Assembly: GCF_014898055.3 (NCBI RefSeq)
Contig: NW_023601322.1
Coordinates: 74,428,740 to 74,492,739, forward strand
Source of the DNA: Talpa occidentalis
Taxonomy: Eukaryota; Chordata; Mammalia; Eulipotyphla; Talpidae
Direction: 5' to 3'
DNA: 64,000 nt
Shown here one piece after another: positions 31,066 to 43,524 of this stretch. Within the stretch, counting starts at the first letter, position 1, and each line of letters starts with the position of its first letter. A program made the position numbers and the translations under genes. The notes beneath the pieces were generated by a model. The model made no database searches, had not been told where the DNA came from, and saw only the letters and a program-made list of their open reading frames with translations.

Positions 31066-34000
31066 ACTAGATTGAAGCAGGTCTGAGAGGGAGGGGCTGG
31101 GGGATATTTACTGGCTGTTCAAGAGCATATTGTTTTGACAGCCAGTAATAACCATATTGGTGCTGAAAACCAGGCCTGCCATGGACTGTGAAACAGGCCC
31201 ATGTACAATGTGTTAGGAAAACCTTGGGTGACCTTACATGAGGCAGGTTCCTTTCTCTCTTTTCAGGATTCTGGCTGGGCTAATACACAGAATCTCTATA
31301 AAGGGGTATATTTGATAAAAACAGTTTGTAAAAAACCATAGTTTTAGAACCACTGATACAGGACAATGCCCCGTTAAGATAAGGCTGAAGTCACAGGAAT
31401 GTCTTGGGGGAGAGATCTGGTTATGGGCTTTTTGCTTTTCTCATCTCTTTCCCCAGTCTCTCGCCCTGGGGCGTAAACAGTACCCAGCAGTAGGCAGGCA
31501 GGCGAGGGAAGCTGCTGACATCACCATAGTCTAGGGAATGAGGCCATGGCTATAAGGGGTTTGCTCAGGAAAACTGAGCCCTGTGGATACATTTCCATGT
31601 TCTCAGTCCCAGAAGCCACTTGCACTGTAACCCCCTTGCTGGGCACAGTCCTCTGGAAGAAATGTGGGCTCTTGGTGGGGAAGACCATGAGAAAATGAAG
31701 AAAAAAATGAAATGAGCAAAGGTCAATCTGACACATTCTCTGCCAAGCTCAGAAAGTATTGTCCCTGCTCTTGGGCACCCCATGTAAGTGGCAGTGGCCT
31801 CTTGCTGAGTGGGTATTTTTCACTGGATACTTGGACGGACTTCAACCTCAAGCCCTGTGCATCAGAAGACCCACCTGATTTTTCAAGAATAGCCTCACCT
31901 GGGAACAGAAGGATGGCTAAGATGGCACTCCCTCGCTCTGCCAGTGCAAAACCCTTACAGAGATGGGACTGGGGTGGCTAGCCTCCTGGCCCTAGTAACT
32001 GGAGCTTGGCAAGTTCTTCTGATGGATGACTTTTCGAGCTAAGGATGGCCGGGCTGGTTGAAGTCAGGTAGAATGAACTGAGTAGATAGGAAAGTAGGGA
32101 TGCAGCCCAGAGGATACAGCTGGAAGTGCTTCTGACTTTTGCCCTTCAACCCAATACCTGATGGCGAGTAGGCAGTGGGTATGTTGAAGTTCCAGGCAGC
32201 TGCGGAAATCTCTCAAGTTCTAACACACAAAGCTGATCATTTGTAAGATACCAAAAGGAGAGAGGAATTTCATCTACAAGCTCCTAATCTCTACAGCCAG
32301 CTCTTCTGACCACAGGAATCCTACACAAAATCTCCCTCTAAAGTCTCTTTAAAGTCTCCCTCCACTTTCTTCCTGTCATATGAGGGAGCTGGGTCCTAGG
32401 GATCAGGCCTGGAGGACTAAAGTGAGATATAATCATCTTCCAGGATGGAGAGCTGTGTCATCACACTCCACCATGGACCACAGCCCCTGCCTGACAAAAT
32501 AAGCAGTAGGGTCTGGCCGTTCACCTAGAGGTGATGGCAGCTGACACTAACTCATTAGCCTGAAATGGCACAGTCAGTATAATCTGAGTCATATTTGGGC
32601 ATAAAAAATTAGGGTCATTCGAAGGGCCTGCCAATGCTTTTGTTGATCATTCCCAAGAGTTCCAGTCTGAGCACAAATAGTGGAAGTTCTTGGCTGAAAT
32701 AACTAGGAGGTCATTGAAAGAACTGTTTTGCCCGGGTTGTGGTGACGTCATTATCATCAGGGATCACTTTCTAATGGAGCAAACTGGCAAAGTAGGGCTC
32801 AGCCACATCAGCTAGAACTCCTGCCAAGTCTATAGATGTTCAAAGGCATTTCTGGTTAGTCACAGGGGTTTCCTTGCCTTACTCCAAAGGCATCACTTTA
32901 ATTGGGCTGGTATATTCATTCAACTCACTTGGCAATAGGAAGAGAGCTCGAGGCCAATGCGCTAGCTGCTCCTGCTAGAGGTTCATGGCAGCAGATCATC
33001 TTTGGGGATCATGCCTCCTGGGTATTTCCATTTTCAACACTATTCAGTATGCTTTGTGCAACATAGAAGCTTTCTCAGACCTCTGGAAGTCTGGATGGGT
33101 CCTGCCAAAAACAGAACTGAAGTCTGGGGAATAGCCATGGGCTTGACTGGGATCCTTTTCTTGAAGTGATGTCCCCTGGCTGGTGGGACTGGTGGCTGCC
33201 ATTCCCCAGAGGCCATTATGACTTTCACATTATTTGCACAGATCCAAAAATCCCCCTTTGTATTAGTAGGGAACAGCTTTCCTCAGTAGCCCTGTTGGAG
33301 CACCCGGGAAGCTTTTGTCTGTCAGATGCAATGCCCTTTCTTAACAGGGGTGTGATTAACCTTCATCATGAGGAACTCTAGGAACTCTGAACTAATCTTT
33401 CCCCACCTGTACCAGCTGGGGTAGAGGGCAGGGAGGTAAAGGGGCTTTGGGAGGGGAATGGGGAGTTTGTGCACTCCCTTTTCCAGGAGTGAAAGTACCG
33501 GGCAGAGCAGGGGTTTGACTTTGTTAGCCAGCTGCTCCCTGGTGAGACCAAGTCTAAGGCAGCAAGAGGATAGAACTGGCTGGCCACGTGGTTCTCCTAG
33601 CTCCAGGTAGCTACCATTTCTACTGAATTTTGGGGGGTGGTAGTTGTCAAAGAAGCTCCCACTTCTGTGGGTTTGCTGGTGAGGAAGGCTGAGGGGCTCT
33701 ATGCTGCTTAATTTAAATTGGGGAGATACTGGAAGCAATGAGGCAAAGACATGGGGACTAGCAGCAAGAGCAGCTGTCCAGTCTGTTCTCCCTCATGTAG
33801 CTCCACAGTTCAGAAACGAGCGGAACTGGAAAGGACCTCAAAGTCAGACCTCAGGTGCGCACTCTACATCAGCCAAAATGCACCACAGCACTGGCACCCA
33901 CCACAGGCCCTTGTTCACAGACCAGGAAATTAAAGCTCTACCTGCACAAGGCACTGACCCATGATGACTCAGCTACTCAGTATGGCACCTGGATTTCAAC

Positions 34001-36175
34001 CCACATTTTCCTGTGCCCGAACCCAGGCTGGTTCCACATTACCAGGCTGCTTGCAGAGGAGGAAACTGAGGACTGCAGAGGAAGTTCGGGAGAACTGGTC
34101 CAGGGCAGGGCTCTAGCATCTCATGCCAAGAAAGTATTTGGGGACAGAGAGGAAAGGCAGAAGAGCTGCAGCTGCTCTGCACGTGTTGGGGATGTCTCTG
34201 CCTCCAGCTCCCTTTCCCAGTTCTCTCCCCAGGCCATGCAGCTCTGTTACTACAGGTCCCAGGGCGCCAGCAGGGGTGGGGTTTGGCTTGATCCTCAAGG
34301 GAAGCAATGCCCCACCTATGCTCTGGAGGCCACCTGCAATTTTGGGGAGTGGGGCCCCAGAGGGTGGGACACAGGTCTGTAACTTGGCCTCAGTGCTGGA
34401 GGCTGCTCAGTCACACAAGTCTCTGAACCTTCTCCCAGCTTTAGGGGACTCTGGCCTGCTAGGCTTTATCTCAGTTCCAAGGATCAAAGGATTTTTCAGT
34501 CCAGTTTTTGTCTTAGCAAGGCAGCCGGAGCTTTCCTGCTCTGCTCTACACCTTTGTTGAGACCTGGGGGGCCTCAGAGGTCTGGGCTCTGGGTGACTGC
34601 AAGAGCCAGAACCTCTAAGGGGGTGCATCCTAACTCACCCCCGGGGTTGAAGTCACCATATGGCTGTCCTGAGTCTAATCCAGCTTCTTGATTCCTAAGA
34701 AAATCCAGCTCCCCTGGGAGCTGGCTGGTGGCTGTGCCACATGGGCAGCTCTCAGACTCATCTGCAGGCTTCCTTCAGGGAAGGCCCTTCCTTTCCTCGG
34801 CTGAGAGGGGCAGCCTGGGGGCCCTCACTTCTGCTTCTAGTCAAATGCTGAGAGTTGGCCTGGGTGCCCTTCTCTGTTTCTGTCCCCCTACCCCCATTTT
34901 GCCTTAAAAGACAGGTGGACTTGGAGATGTCCAATTATCTACCTTTTCTCTGTCACACAGTCAATCCTGAGTCTGCCCACAAGTAGGACAGAAGCAGCAA
35001 GCTCTTCTTCAGCAATCAGAGACACCCAGCTTTATAGACGCTCAGGTGGAGGTTAAGTGGCCCAGGCCTCTTGAGTCCCAGCGTGGGGTAGAGGGAGTTA
35101 CGTGCTGAGAAAGCTGACTTCCCGAAACAAGGGAGTTGTGTGGACAGGGAGTCAGTGTTTGGGGATCCAGGGTGGATGGGGAGTCATGAAGCCAGAAGAG
35201 TCATTACTTTCTTAAAGTTAAGAACAAGTTAAGAAGTCCCGTCACACTGTCCACACCAGGGTGTGGTAGTGGTGGCTGTTTGCCTGTGGGAGGTGAGGGT
35301 GGCTGCCTCTGCTAGGGACCCAGGGTTTCCCTCCGGGTGCTCCTTTTGGGCTTGTCAGGATGGTGAAAGGAGCTGGCTGTCAGGGTGCTGTGAGCCATGC
35401 TGAGGGTTGGGTTTTAGCTGCGGGAGCCTGGCACACCCCTATAGGGGTGGGGGTGGAAGTGAGGCAAAGAGCTGGGCCTGCAGGGGTGTCCAACTTTCCA
35501 AGGGTTGGAACAGTTTGGTGACCATTTGTCATCTCCTTCTGTCATATACTGGCAAGCAGGTGGGATTTTCAGCTCAGAAGACCATCACCCCGCACTTGGG
35601 AGGCCTATCTCCGGTAGCTCAGGAGGACCCCCTATTCAGTCCCTGGCCCTACTAAGACTTGTGTAACATGGCCTGCTTGGAGCTTCCCATATCTGACCTC
35701 TGACACTGCCTTTATCTCACAGCCTGTACAGGCAAAGCCAAACCATCCAGAGCCTGTCCCCTTCCTGTCTGCCACTCTTTACATAGTCCGTGGGTGCCCA
35801 ATCTCTTCATTCAAACTGTATTACAACTAGAACTCCCCAGGGGCAGGCAGCCTGTCTCCTCCACATTCTCACAGTATTCAGGCAGGATTGGCATTTGAGA
35901 GCCCTTCCTGCAAAGCTGAGCCAGCCAAATCCTGGAGTCAATATCTGCCTACCTGGTCTGCCCATTGCCTTCCTGAGTTTTTTCCTGAGGGTCAAGATCA
36001 GCTGAGTCCTCTGCTGAGATGCAGAGGAGCATCTCAGAGGCAGGGAGTGCACTGAGGGGTAACCAGCTTGTACTTGCAGCAGAGCCCTGAGCAACATGGG
36101 CCATGAGCAGCAGTAGCAGGGGCCAAAGACCCCAGAAACCTGTCCATCTTCCTCAAAAGGGCTGCTGACAATGGA
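31065..36175. other. Gene-free region downstream of IRF1
   Basis: Largely unique, GC-moderate sequence with few repeats and no SINE. It includes the CRE at 32743. In human, the antisense lncRNA IRF1-AS1 lies on this side, but no exon of it can be recognised here. The open frames of 130-175 codons around 33322-34560 overlap on both strands and show no domain. 33800-34050 looks like an eroded MIR/L3-type repeat. Confidence 0.45.
32743..32750. promoter_or_regulatory. Palindromic cAMP-response element (TGACGTCA)
   Basis: A complete CRE palindrome in unique, CpG-poor sequence about 2.3 kb downstream of the IRF1 3' end, where CpG-containing motifs are usually eroded. A role as a downstream enhancer is inference only. 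Confidence 0.35.
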
Positions 36176-36289
36176 CTCAGAGTCTGAGTCCTCAGTCCTT
36201 AGCAAGCACAGCATGTCTGGGTGGGGAGTGCTCAACCCATTGGAGTATCCCCATCTGCTAGATCTGCACCTCCTGGTGCTTCCTGCCCA
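36176..36289. repeat. Direct duplication, copy 1 (114 bp)
   Basis: Matches 37160-37273 without gaps at an offset of exactly 984 bp, with five mismatches (about 96% identity). Both copies encode STPHPDMLCLLRTEDSDSE on the - strand. Confidence 0.9.
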
Positions 36290-36294
36290 TTACT

Positions 36295-36490
36295 TCCTGC
36301 CCATTACTTTCTTTTATTAAAAATGTACACAGATAACAAGAACATGGTTTAACTGTAGAGTAAGAATGTGGATAAGTAAATAAAAACATGAATTAAAGCC
36401 ACTTGCAGCACACTACTCAGAAGTAATCAGGTTGCTAAATTTTTAGAGACTAGGGCACAAATAATTTTTCACTCCTCTATGCATATATCC
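36295..36490. mobile_element. Old LINE-like fragment
   Basis: AT-rich sequence (AAAATGTACACAGATAACAA and following) resembling old LINE 3' material also seen at 60,340 and 62,300. Family uncertain. Confidence 0.4.
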
Positions 36491-37159
36491 AGGGGCTCTG
36501 TCCCATGCAGAACCAGACACCAGTCTCCTCAAGTGATGTGGGAGGCTGCAAGCAGGAGTCTATACTTTTCCCAAACTGGCTTGGGACCCTGCCTCAGCCC
36601 CCAACTTTCCCGCACCTTGGTACCGTGCATTTTGCGCAGGTTAGCATCCAGGAGTCCAAAGGGCCGGCTGCATAAGTAATCTCGAATAGATTAGGGGGTA
36701 CAAAGGGCCTTGGAGGTAGGGTGAATAATGATTCTACTTTGCACAGAACTGAGGAGTTTCCTGGGATGTAGGAATTTCACTGCTAAACCTAAGAAAGTCC
36801 TGGCAAATTGTGGGGAGCTGGTTGCCCTTCTTGGACAGTCAAAGGTCTTGTCCAGCCCCTCTCTCTCTGTGCTGCCTACAGGCCCTCCTGCTGGGTGCTG
36901 AGATCCCCCAGGCCCTTACCAAGCAGCCTACAGACAGACGCTGGCTGGGCCCTCTGCTTGCCCATTGCCCATGCCCAAGGTTCCAGCCTAAGGCCTAGGG
37001 AAGGAGAGAGGGGAATAAGTCAAAGCAGACAGGCAGTCACCCCTGAGAAATAGGGAGAAACATCCCATGAGCTCTGTTCAGGACAGACAGGAACACAAAG
37101 GTGGAGGGGCTGCAACATGGGAACTGCCGCCCTCCAGCCTTGGTGTTGTACCCTTAGAC

Positions 37160-37273
37160 CTCAGAGTCTGAGTCCTCAGTCCTTAGCAAGCACAGCATGT
37201 CTGGGTGGGGAGTGCTCAACCCACTGGAGCATCCCCATCCTCTAGATCTGCACCCCCTGGTGCTTCCTGCCCA
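37160..37273. repeat. Direct duplication, copy 2 (114 bp)
   Basis: Second copy of the segment at 36176. The - strand frame reaches a stop two codons after the shared part, whereas copy 1 stays open for more than 100 codons. Confidence 0.9.
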
Positions 37274-37499
37274 GCTCCGCTGTACCTGAGACTGGAAGCA
37301 GAGGATGAGAGAATGAGTCCAGTACTGGTTCAAATAAGAAAGGAGCAGGCAGGTGGGAGGGGCCTTGGGCAGAAAGAACCCCTCTGACAGTGGAGGGCAC
37401 ATCCTGATTGGGGTCTGGCCCAGCCTGCTATCTATGCCAGGGGATGAGGCCTTTGGAGAATGCAAAGGAGTAGGTAGAAAAATGGTCCATGGTGGACTA

Positions 37500-37970
37500 A
37501 AGCTTAGGATGATCACATCCTAATGCCTAGAATATGTGAATATGTTATGTAACATGGCAACAGGGAATAAAGGCTGCTAGTCAGCTCAAGATTATTTTGG
37601 ATTATCTGGATAGGCCCAATGTAATCACAAGCATCCTTAAATGAGGCATAAGGTCATTGCAGAGATGAGGCACAGAGTAGGAACTTGAGAGATGGAACTA
37701 CTGAAAGACTTGACCAGTCATTACTGGCTTTCAAGATTGAGGAAGGGGTCACAAACTTAGGAAGCAGATGGCCTCTAACAGCTGGAAAAGGGCAAGGGGA
37801 CAGATTCTCTGCTAAGCCCCAGAAAGGAATGTATCCCTGCTGACACCTTCAGTTTGGTCCGTAAGACTCACACTGGACTTCTGACTTACAGAATTGTAAA
37901 ATCATATGTTGATATTGTTCCAAGCCAGGAAGTTTATTGTCACATTACAGTAAGTCCGAGAAGCCACCTG
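37500..37970 (+). mobile_element. Solo LTR of ERVL/MaLR type
   Basis: Carries phrases typical of mammalian LTRs of this class: GATTATCTGGATAGGCCCAA, TGTAATCACAAGCATCCTTA, CTGGAAAAGGGCAAGGGGAC and GGACTTCTGACTTACAGAAT. No internal viral genes nearby. Confidence 0.7.
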
Positions 37971-38384
37971 CGGAATATAGCTGCTCCAAATGCCCTCATT
38001 GGTCAGTTTCCCAGAGTCCCACTGTCCCCTGGGAAGACCCTATTTTTCTATGGAAGGCTCTGAGACTCTAGGAAATGGGCCTTCACATCTTCTGTGGGTA
38101 AAGAAGGGCACCCCAACAGCAGTGCCTCTGTTGGACATCTCTGCAGCAAAAGTTGCATCCTTGAATCCACTTCCCAAGTCTCTGATGAGTGGGGGTCTGG
38201 CTCCTAGTCACTGTGCAGGAGCTACCCTGAGGTCTGTGTCCACCTAGCACACCTAGTCAGAGCCTAGAGGGCTATGGTTCTGTGTCCTTTCCATACACCC
38301 TTAATATTCATGGCACCCTCAGTTCTGAGCCTCACTAAGGGGATCCAGTTTAGCTCAGCGAAAGCTCAGGCTGGAGGGAAAATC

Positions 38385-38570
38385 ATAAAAATGGACACCA
38401 GCCTTATCTGTGTAAAGTCCCTACTCTGCCATTTACTAGTTGTGTGGCCTCAAGTAAGCCACTGTACTGCTGGTAGCCTCAGTTTCTCCATCTGTACAGT
38501 GGGTATGATGACTTTGTCTGCCCTGCCTTAGAGGGTCTGAGTTTGGGTGAGAGGTACCACATGAGAAAAC
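38385..38570 (+). mobile_element. MIR element
   Basis: Forward MIR: CTACTCTGCCATTTACTAG, TGTGTGGCCTCAAGTAAGCC, TCAGTTTCTCCATCTGTACA. Confidence 0.8.
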
Positions 38571-39214
38571 ACCACAAGTTGCTGTTATTGTGAATAAACA
38601 AGGAGGTGCTGTGAGATGGAGTGCATATCACATCCCCCTGGTGGGGAAGGGTGAATGCAGACTCATCAACTCTGTCTTGCCCACAGGCAAAGGCAGGAGG
38701 CTGCAGCCAGGCCAGGAGAACAGAAAGACTTGTCTTCCCCCCAGCCTTGCCTGAGAGCTCACACCGGACGTGAAACGGAGCCACCCTGCAGTCCGCAGGA
38801 TGTCCTCTCAACCACCACAGACCCGGGCTTTGCGCCTTTATTTTTTCCCCTTAGAAAAAAGTTTTCTAGTGTTTCTTTTGCATTAAAAAAATAGTCCCTG
38901 TTTCTCACAGAGCACTCACAATTTTACAGGGAGATGGGAGAACAGAATACCATACACAATCTAATCTAATGACTAATACACATACTTAATCTAATGACTA
39001 GATAAGGCATGATTTTATGTGGAGTACATACTGGAAGAAATGCATCAGAATGCTAGTGGTAGTTAGCTTCAGTTGCTGGGGCTATCAGTGAATATATTTT
39101 GTTTTTATTTCTGTAACTTAAAAATGATCTACAAGGAACTGTAATTAATTCTATAGTCAGAGAAAAAGTTTATATATGTATATGAAGAGAACCAGGACTT
39201 CCTTTTGTGGAGTC

Positions 39215-39385
39215 ACAGACCAGGCTTGTAAGTCATTTGAGCTGGATTCTGCACAGGTTGGAGCCCTGGCTCCTTGCTGGGGAGCCATGGAGACTCACTA
39301 CTTTCCCTCCCTGGCCTCTGTTTGCCTGGTGAGACAACATGCTGGATGGGACGCTCTCTAGGATTCTTTGCAGCTCAATGATTAA
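39215..39385 (+). mobile_element. MIR element (diverged)
   Basis: Forward MIR pattern: ACCAGGCTTGTAAGTCATTT to CCTGGCCTCTGTTTGCCTGG and GGATTCTTTGCAGCTC. Confidence 0.5.
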
Positions 39386-39639
39386 GATACTTAGTCTCAT
39401 CCATCCCCACTCTGAGCCCAGTGGCTTCTCTGTGCTAGATAACACCTTACTCAGGTCGCTTACCACCCTCACTTTGTCCAGATCAGCTGTGGGAGCAAGT
39501 TCCAGCCTCCTGGCATTTGCCTCCATCATAGTCTGCACTTCTCAGAGCCCTGCCCTTCCTTTAAGAACAAAGCCTAGCCAAATCCTGTGCAGCCTGATGG
39601 CCTGCAATAACCCCTGCTTCCTCTAACTCATGTAATAAC

Positions 39640-39930
39640 AACAGCTACAATTTATTGACTGTTAACTTCAGGTTAAACAGCAAAAAGTGCTCTCATTTAA
39701 TTCCACCAGCAGCTGCATAGACTAAAATGTGAATAGCACCTCCTGAAGTTGTTCAGTGCATGACCCTATTTCATCTTTTCTTGGCACTGAGAGATGTACT
39801 GGGATCCCCATTTTACCAATAACTGAGGTTCAGCGAGGTCAGGTTAACATATTTGTGGTTACATGGTGGGCTTGTGGCAGAGCGAGGACCTAATCTCTAG
39901 TCCCTTCACTCCAAATCCAATGCTTCCTCA
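39640..39930 (-). mobile_element. MIR element (diverged)
   Basis: Reversed MIR: CTACAATTTATTGACTGTTA, ATTTTACCAATAACTGAGG, GGCAGAGCGAGGACCTAATC. Confidence 0.6.
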
Positions 39931-40109
39931 CTCTAAAGTTCTAAAGTATGCCTTCCTTCACGACTGTCCCCACATGCAAGGGCAGAAGTGTGCTCTGAGT
40001 TGAACACATAGAGGGCACCCCGTGACATCTGGTGGTGGCTGTGCTGATCAAATGAGTTCAATCTGGGTTTATCACTCAATCTACACGTCTCCCTAGAGTG
40101 TGTGGAAGC

Positions 40110-40470
40110 TCTGGGGGCAGAGACAGCCTTGGTTTTATCGCACACCTTGGAGATGTTGTGGGTGCAGTTCTAGACCTCCGCAATCAAGCAAGTATCACAC
40201 TGAAGCAGGCCATAGAATTTTTGTTTGTTTTTTGGTTTCCCAGTGCATATAAAAGTTATGTTTATACAATACTGAAGTCTATCAAGTGTGCAATAGCATT
40301 ATGACTAAGAAAAGTACATAACTTAGTTAAATGTGATGAATATAAGACATGAAGTGAGCAAACACTGTCGGAAAAATGGTGCCAGTAGACGTGCTCGCTG
40401 CAGGATTACCACAACCATTCACTTTGTCAAAAACACAACTCCTGTGAGGTGCAATAAAAGAAGGCCCGAA
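40110..40470 (-). mobile_element. Internally deleted Tigger (pogo-type) DNA transposon
   Basis: The two ends of a Tigger-like element are joined. The first part (about 40130-40320) has GATGTTGTGGGTGCAGTTCT and CCCAGTGCATATAAAAGTTA; the second (about 40375-40460) has GACGTGCTCGCTGCAGG and TCCTGTGAGGTGCAATAAAA. The transposase is absent, so it is non-mobile. Confidence 0.75.
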
Positions 40471-41149
40471 GGAACGAGGCCTGCCTGCGTGGGCTCAATA
40501 ACTGACACTGGAGTCTCAACGGTCCATACAAATAATAAAACAAAAAGGTGGATGAGGAGGGCTAATATTCTATGGGGTGCTTACCACGAGCCAGCTCTTA
40601 GGGAACTCCCAGAGGAGTTGAGGAGAAACATAGCATTGATGACAAGGGCTACACTGAGGGGTTTTACATCCACGTGTCACAGAAAGGATGTGAGAACACC
40701 AGAGAGAAAGAGGAGCAGCAGCAAGCCTTGAGCTTCCCACTGTCCCAGAGGCCACACCACTAGCTGCCTCACCACAACCTGAATAGGCAGGCCAAAGCAC
40801 AAAACCAAATCTCCCATCTGTATCATGGTTCTGCCTGCTCAGACCCCATCTTTCCATTGCCTCTCTAGATGGGATAACCAGCATACTGAGGGCTGCAAGA
40901 CAAACATTCATGAAAACTAGTGAAATTTAGTTGGAGAAGAAAAAGGAGGGTCGTCTTTCACACCTGATGGGCTACCAGTGGACAACAGACCTGGGCACCC
41001 TCCGTGGACACCCACTTTCACTGGCTGGCTGGGATGTCTGGAGGTGGACCAGACAATCAGGGAGCCAGAAGAACTATCTCTCTGGAAGCTATGAGGTCTT
41101 ACTCTCTATAACATGGACAACACATTTGCTTGCATGACCAACGTTTATT

Positions 41150-41423
41150 TTTATTTTTTTAAAAGATTTATTTATTCATTTACACAAGAACCAGGGTATA
41201 GGCCAGATGCGCGGGAGGGTGAGAGGATTCACCAGAGACAAAGCATGGGGCAGAACAGGCAGACTGACAAAATACACTGCTGAGGGGAGCAGTGGGCGTG
41301 ACAAGAGAGATCTGCCACACCATGTGGGACCCTCGCCGGCCGGCCCGTATTGAACCGGTGCTGCAGAAGTTGCAGGCAGCTTCACAGCTCAGCGCTCAAC
41401 CGCCTGCGCCACTAGGAGAGGCC
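41150..41423 (-). mobile_element. tRNA-derived SINE copy 13
   Basis: Reversed SINE with a perfect 17-bp target duplication (CATGACCAACGTTTATT) at 41133-41149 and 41424-41440, indicating a relatively recent insertion. Confidence 0.95.
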
Positions 41424-41630
41424 CATGACCAACGTTTATTAACTGTTATCCATAAACCATTCCAGACCAGGTAAATAAGGATACATAAAACATGGCGTGT
41501 ACCTCTAGAAAATGCTAGTCCCCTGGGGGACAGTCAGGGAAGCCTCATCCTGTGGGCAAGGCTCCTTACAGTTCATCCCGCTGGGTCTTGTCTAAGCCAC
41601 CATCAAAGACCATTTTTGTCCTTGTATTCT

Positions 41631-41901
41631 TTTTTTTTTTTTTAAAGATTTATTTATTTATTTATACAAGCACGGGTACAATCAGAAGCACGGGAGGGTG
41701 AGAGAATTCACCAGAGCCAGAGCGGGGAGCAGAGCAGGCAGAAGGACCGAGGTACACTGCTGAGGGGAGCAGCGGGCATGGCAGGAGAGGTCTGCGTGCC
41801 ATGTGGGACCCTCGCCTGCGGCCGGGGATCGAACCAGCACTCCAGAGGCTGCGGCAGCTTTGCAGCCCAGCGTTCAACCACTGCACCACCAGGGGAGGCC
41901 C
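41631..41901 (-). mobile_element. tRNA-derived SINE copy 14
   Basis: Reversed SINE of the GTACAATCAGAAG subfamily with a perfect 14-bp duplication TGTCCTTGTATTCT at 41617 and 41902. Confidence 0.95.
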
Positions 41902-42379
41902 TGTCCTTGTATTCTGAAGGGACCAGGGATATGGCAGATAATCAACAAATACAGGCTTCCCTGAAGAGGAGATCTTGGAACCTCCCCACCCCCACTCCTT
42001 GGGTGGATCAGTGCTGTACAGGGGGCCCAGGAGGGCTGGATCCCAGGCATGTTCATTAACACGTGTCTTTTCGCCCCTTGAGATCCCCTGAAGACTACAG
42101 GCCTTGACCAAGTTTTTCTTGAGTCCCTGTTTGCATGACCGTTGGTTGATCTTCCCTGGCTGTAGTGACGTGTCAAACAGTATCCTTCAATCCTAAATTC
42201 CACACAGGTCTTTCTCTTCCATTCCTTCCAAGGTCCCTTAATCTGCTGAAAGAGCCATGGTCCAGCGGCCAGCGTGGTACTCTCAGGCGCGGCTCCATAA
42301 GAGGCTCGTGTGGGGTAGAGAGTGCTCTGCCGCCCCTTCGGCTCACTGCACTGTTCAGTGCTGGAATCAACACACACGC

Positions 42380-43060
42380 ACTTTTACTTTTTATTGCCAA
42401 ATAATAATTATGCAGAAAAAATGCACAAAACACATTCGGTTTAACAAATACAAATTACAAAGCAAATATCTGTGAAACCACCACCAGGTCAAGAGATCAA
42501 ACAAGGCCAACACTCCCTCCCTGTAGAGCCCCACGTGCCCCCACTAATCTCTGGTTCTGACTAACTTGACGTTGGTGTTTTTTATACTTTGACCTGCTCT
42601 GCATGGATCCTTAAACAATGCAGTCTAGTTTTGCCAGTTGTTGGACTGTCCATAAAAGGACTCACACCATATGTATTCTTTTGTGTGTTTCACTCAACGG
42701 GATGTTGACCAGCATTATGCATTGATTACAGCATTAGTGTCCAGTGTGAGTTACTGCCAGTCGCTGTATGTAGTACATTTACTGTCATTGCAGGAAAAGT
42801 TCACGATTCATTGGTCTCTTCTGGTGTGGATGGGCATTTGGGCACTCTTGATGTTGTGTGGATAGTTTGCTGCACATGGATTGGTTTGATTACAGAAGAT
42901 TCCGAGAAGTGGGACTCCTCTGCTAGGTTACATGGTGTGTATTTTCAAAACCTTCACCAGGTCACTTACATACTTTTTAACTCTGACCATGTTTCTCAGG
43001 GAAGCAGTGCTGTAGCACCCCAGCATTGTCTGGGGGTAGAGGAAATATATGCCTGACCTT
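42380..43060 (-). mobile_element. Old LINE-1 fragment
   Basis: Inverted L1 3' region (GGACTGTCCATAAAAGGACT, GATGGGCATTTGGGCACTCT, GCACATGGATTGG, GAAGTGGGACTCCTCTGC). Many stops. Confidence 0.75.
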
Positions 43061-43399
43061 GCGGTTTGACTGACCCACCTTCTGTCCTCAGAACTTTGTT
43101 TCCTCCAGCCTAATTGCCCCATTCTCTCACCCCTACAGCCCCCTTAGGCTGGGTTCCTGAGACAGCAGGCTCCTTTCTGGCCTCCCTGCTTCAGTAATGC
43201 ACTTGGGTGGGGGTGGGAGGAGGGTGAGAATGAGGAAGTGGAAACCAAATATGAGGGCCACAGAGAAGTCTGGTCCTCAGACCTCAGTGTTTGAGCAGCA
43301 CACTCTGTGGGAGTGGGGCGTGCAAGCTGTCCATGGAGCAGGTCTTGCGGGTGCCAAGACTACTGGGGCCAAGGTGTGCTAATGGACAAGCCTCCTCTG

Positions 43400-43512
43400 T
43401 GCACTCAGTTCCTGCAAATAACTCGCTCATGCAATCCTCACCCCAACCCCGGGAGGTAGATGTCATCATGTCCACATCACAGATGAAGACACTGGGGCAG
43501 AGACACATGAGT
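43400..43512 (-). mobile_element. MIR fragment
   Basis: Reversed MIR core: CAATCCTCACCCCAACCCC, CACATCACAGATGAAGACAC. Confidence 0.55.
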
Positions 43513-43524
43513 GACTGGCACTAC

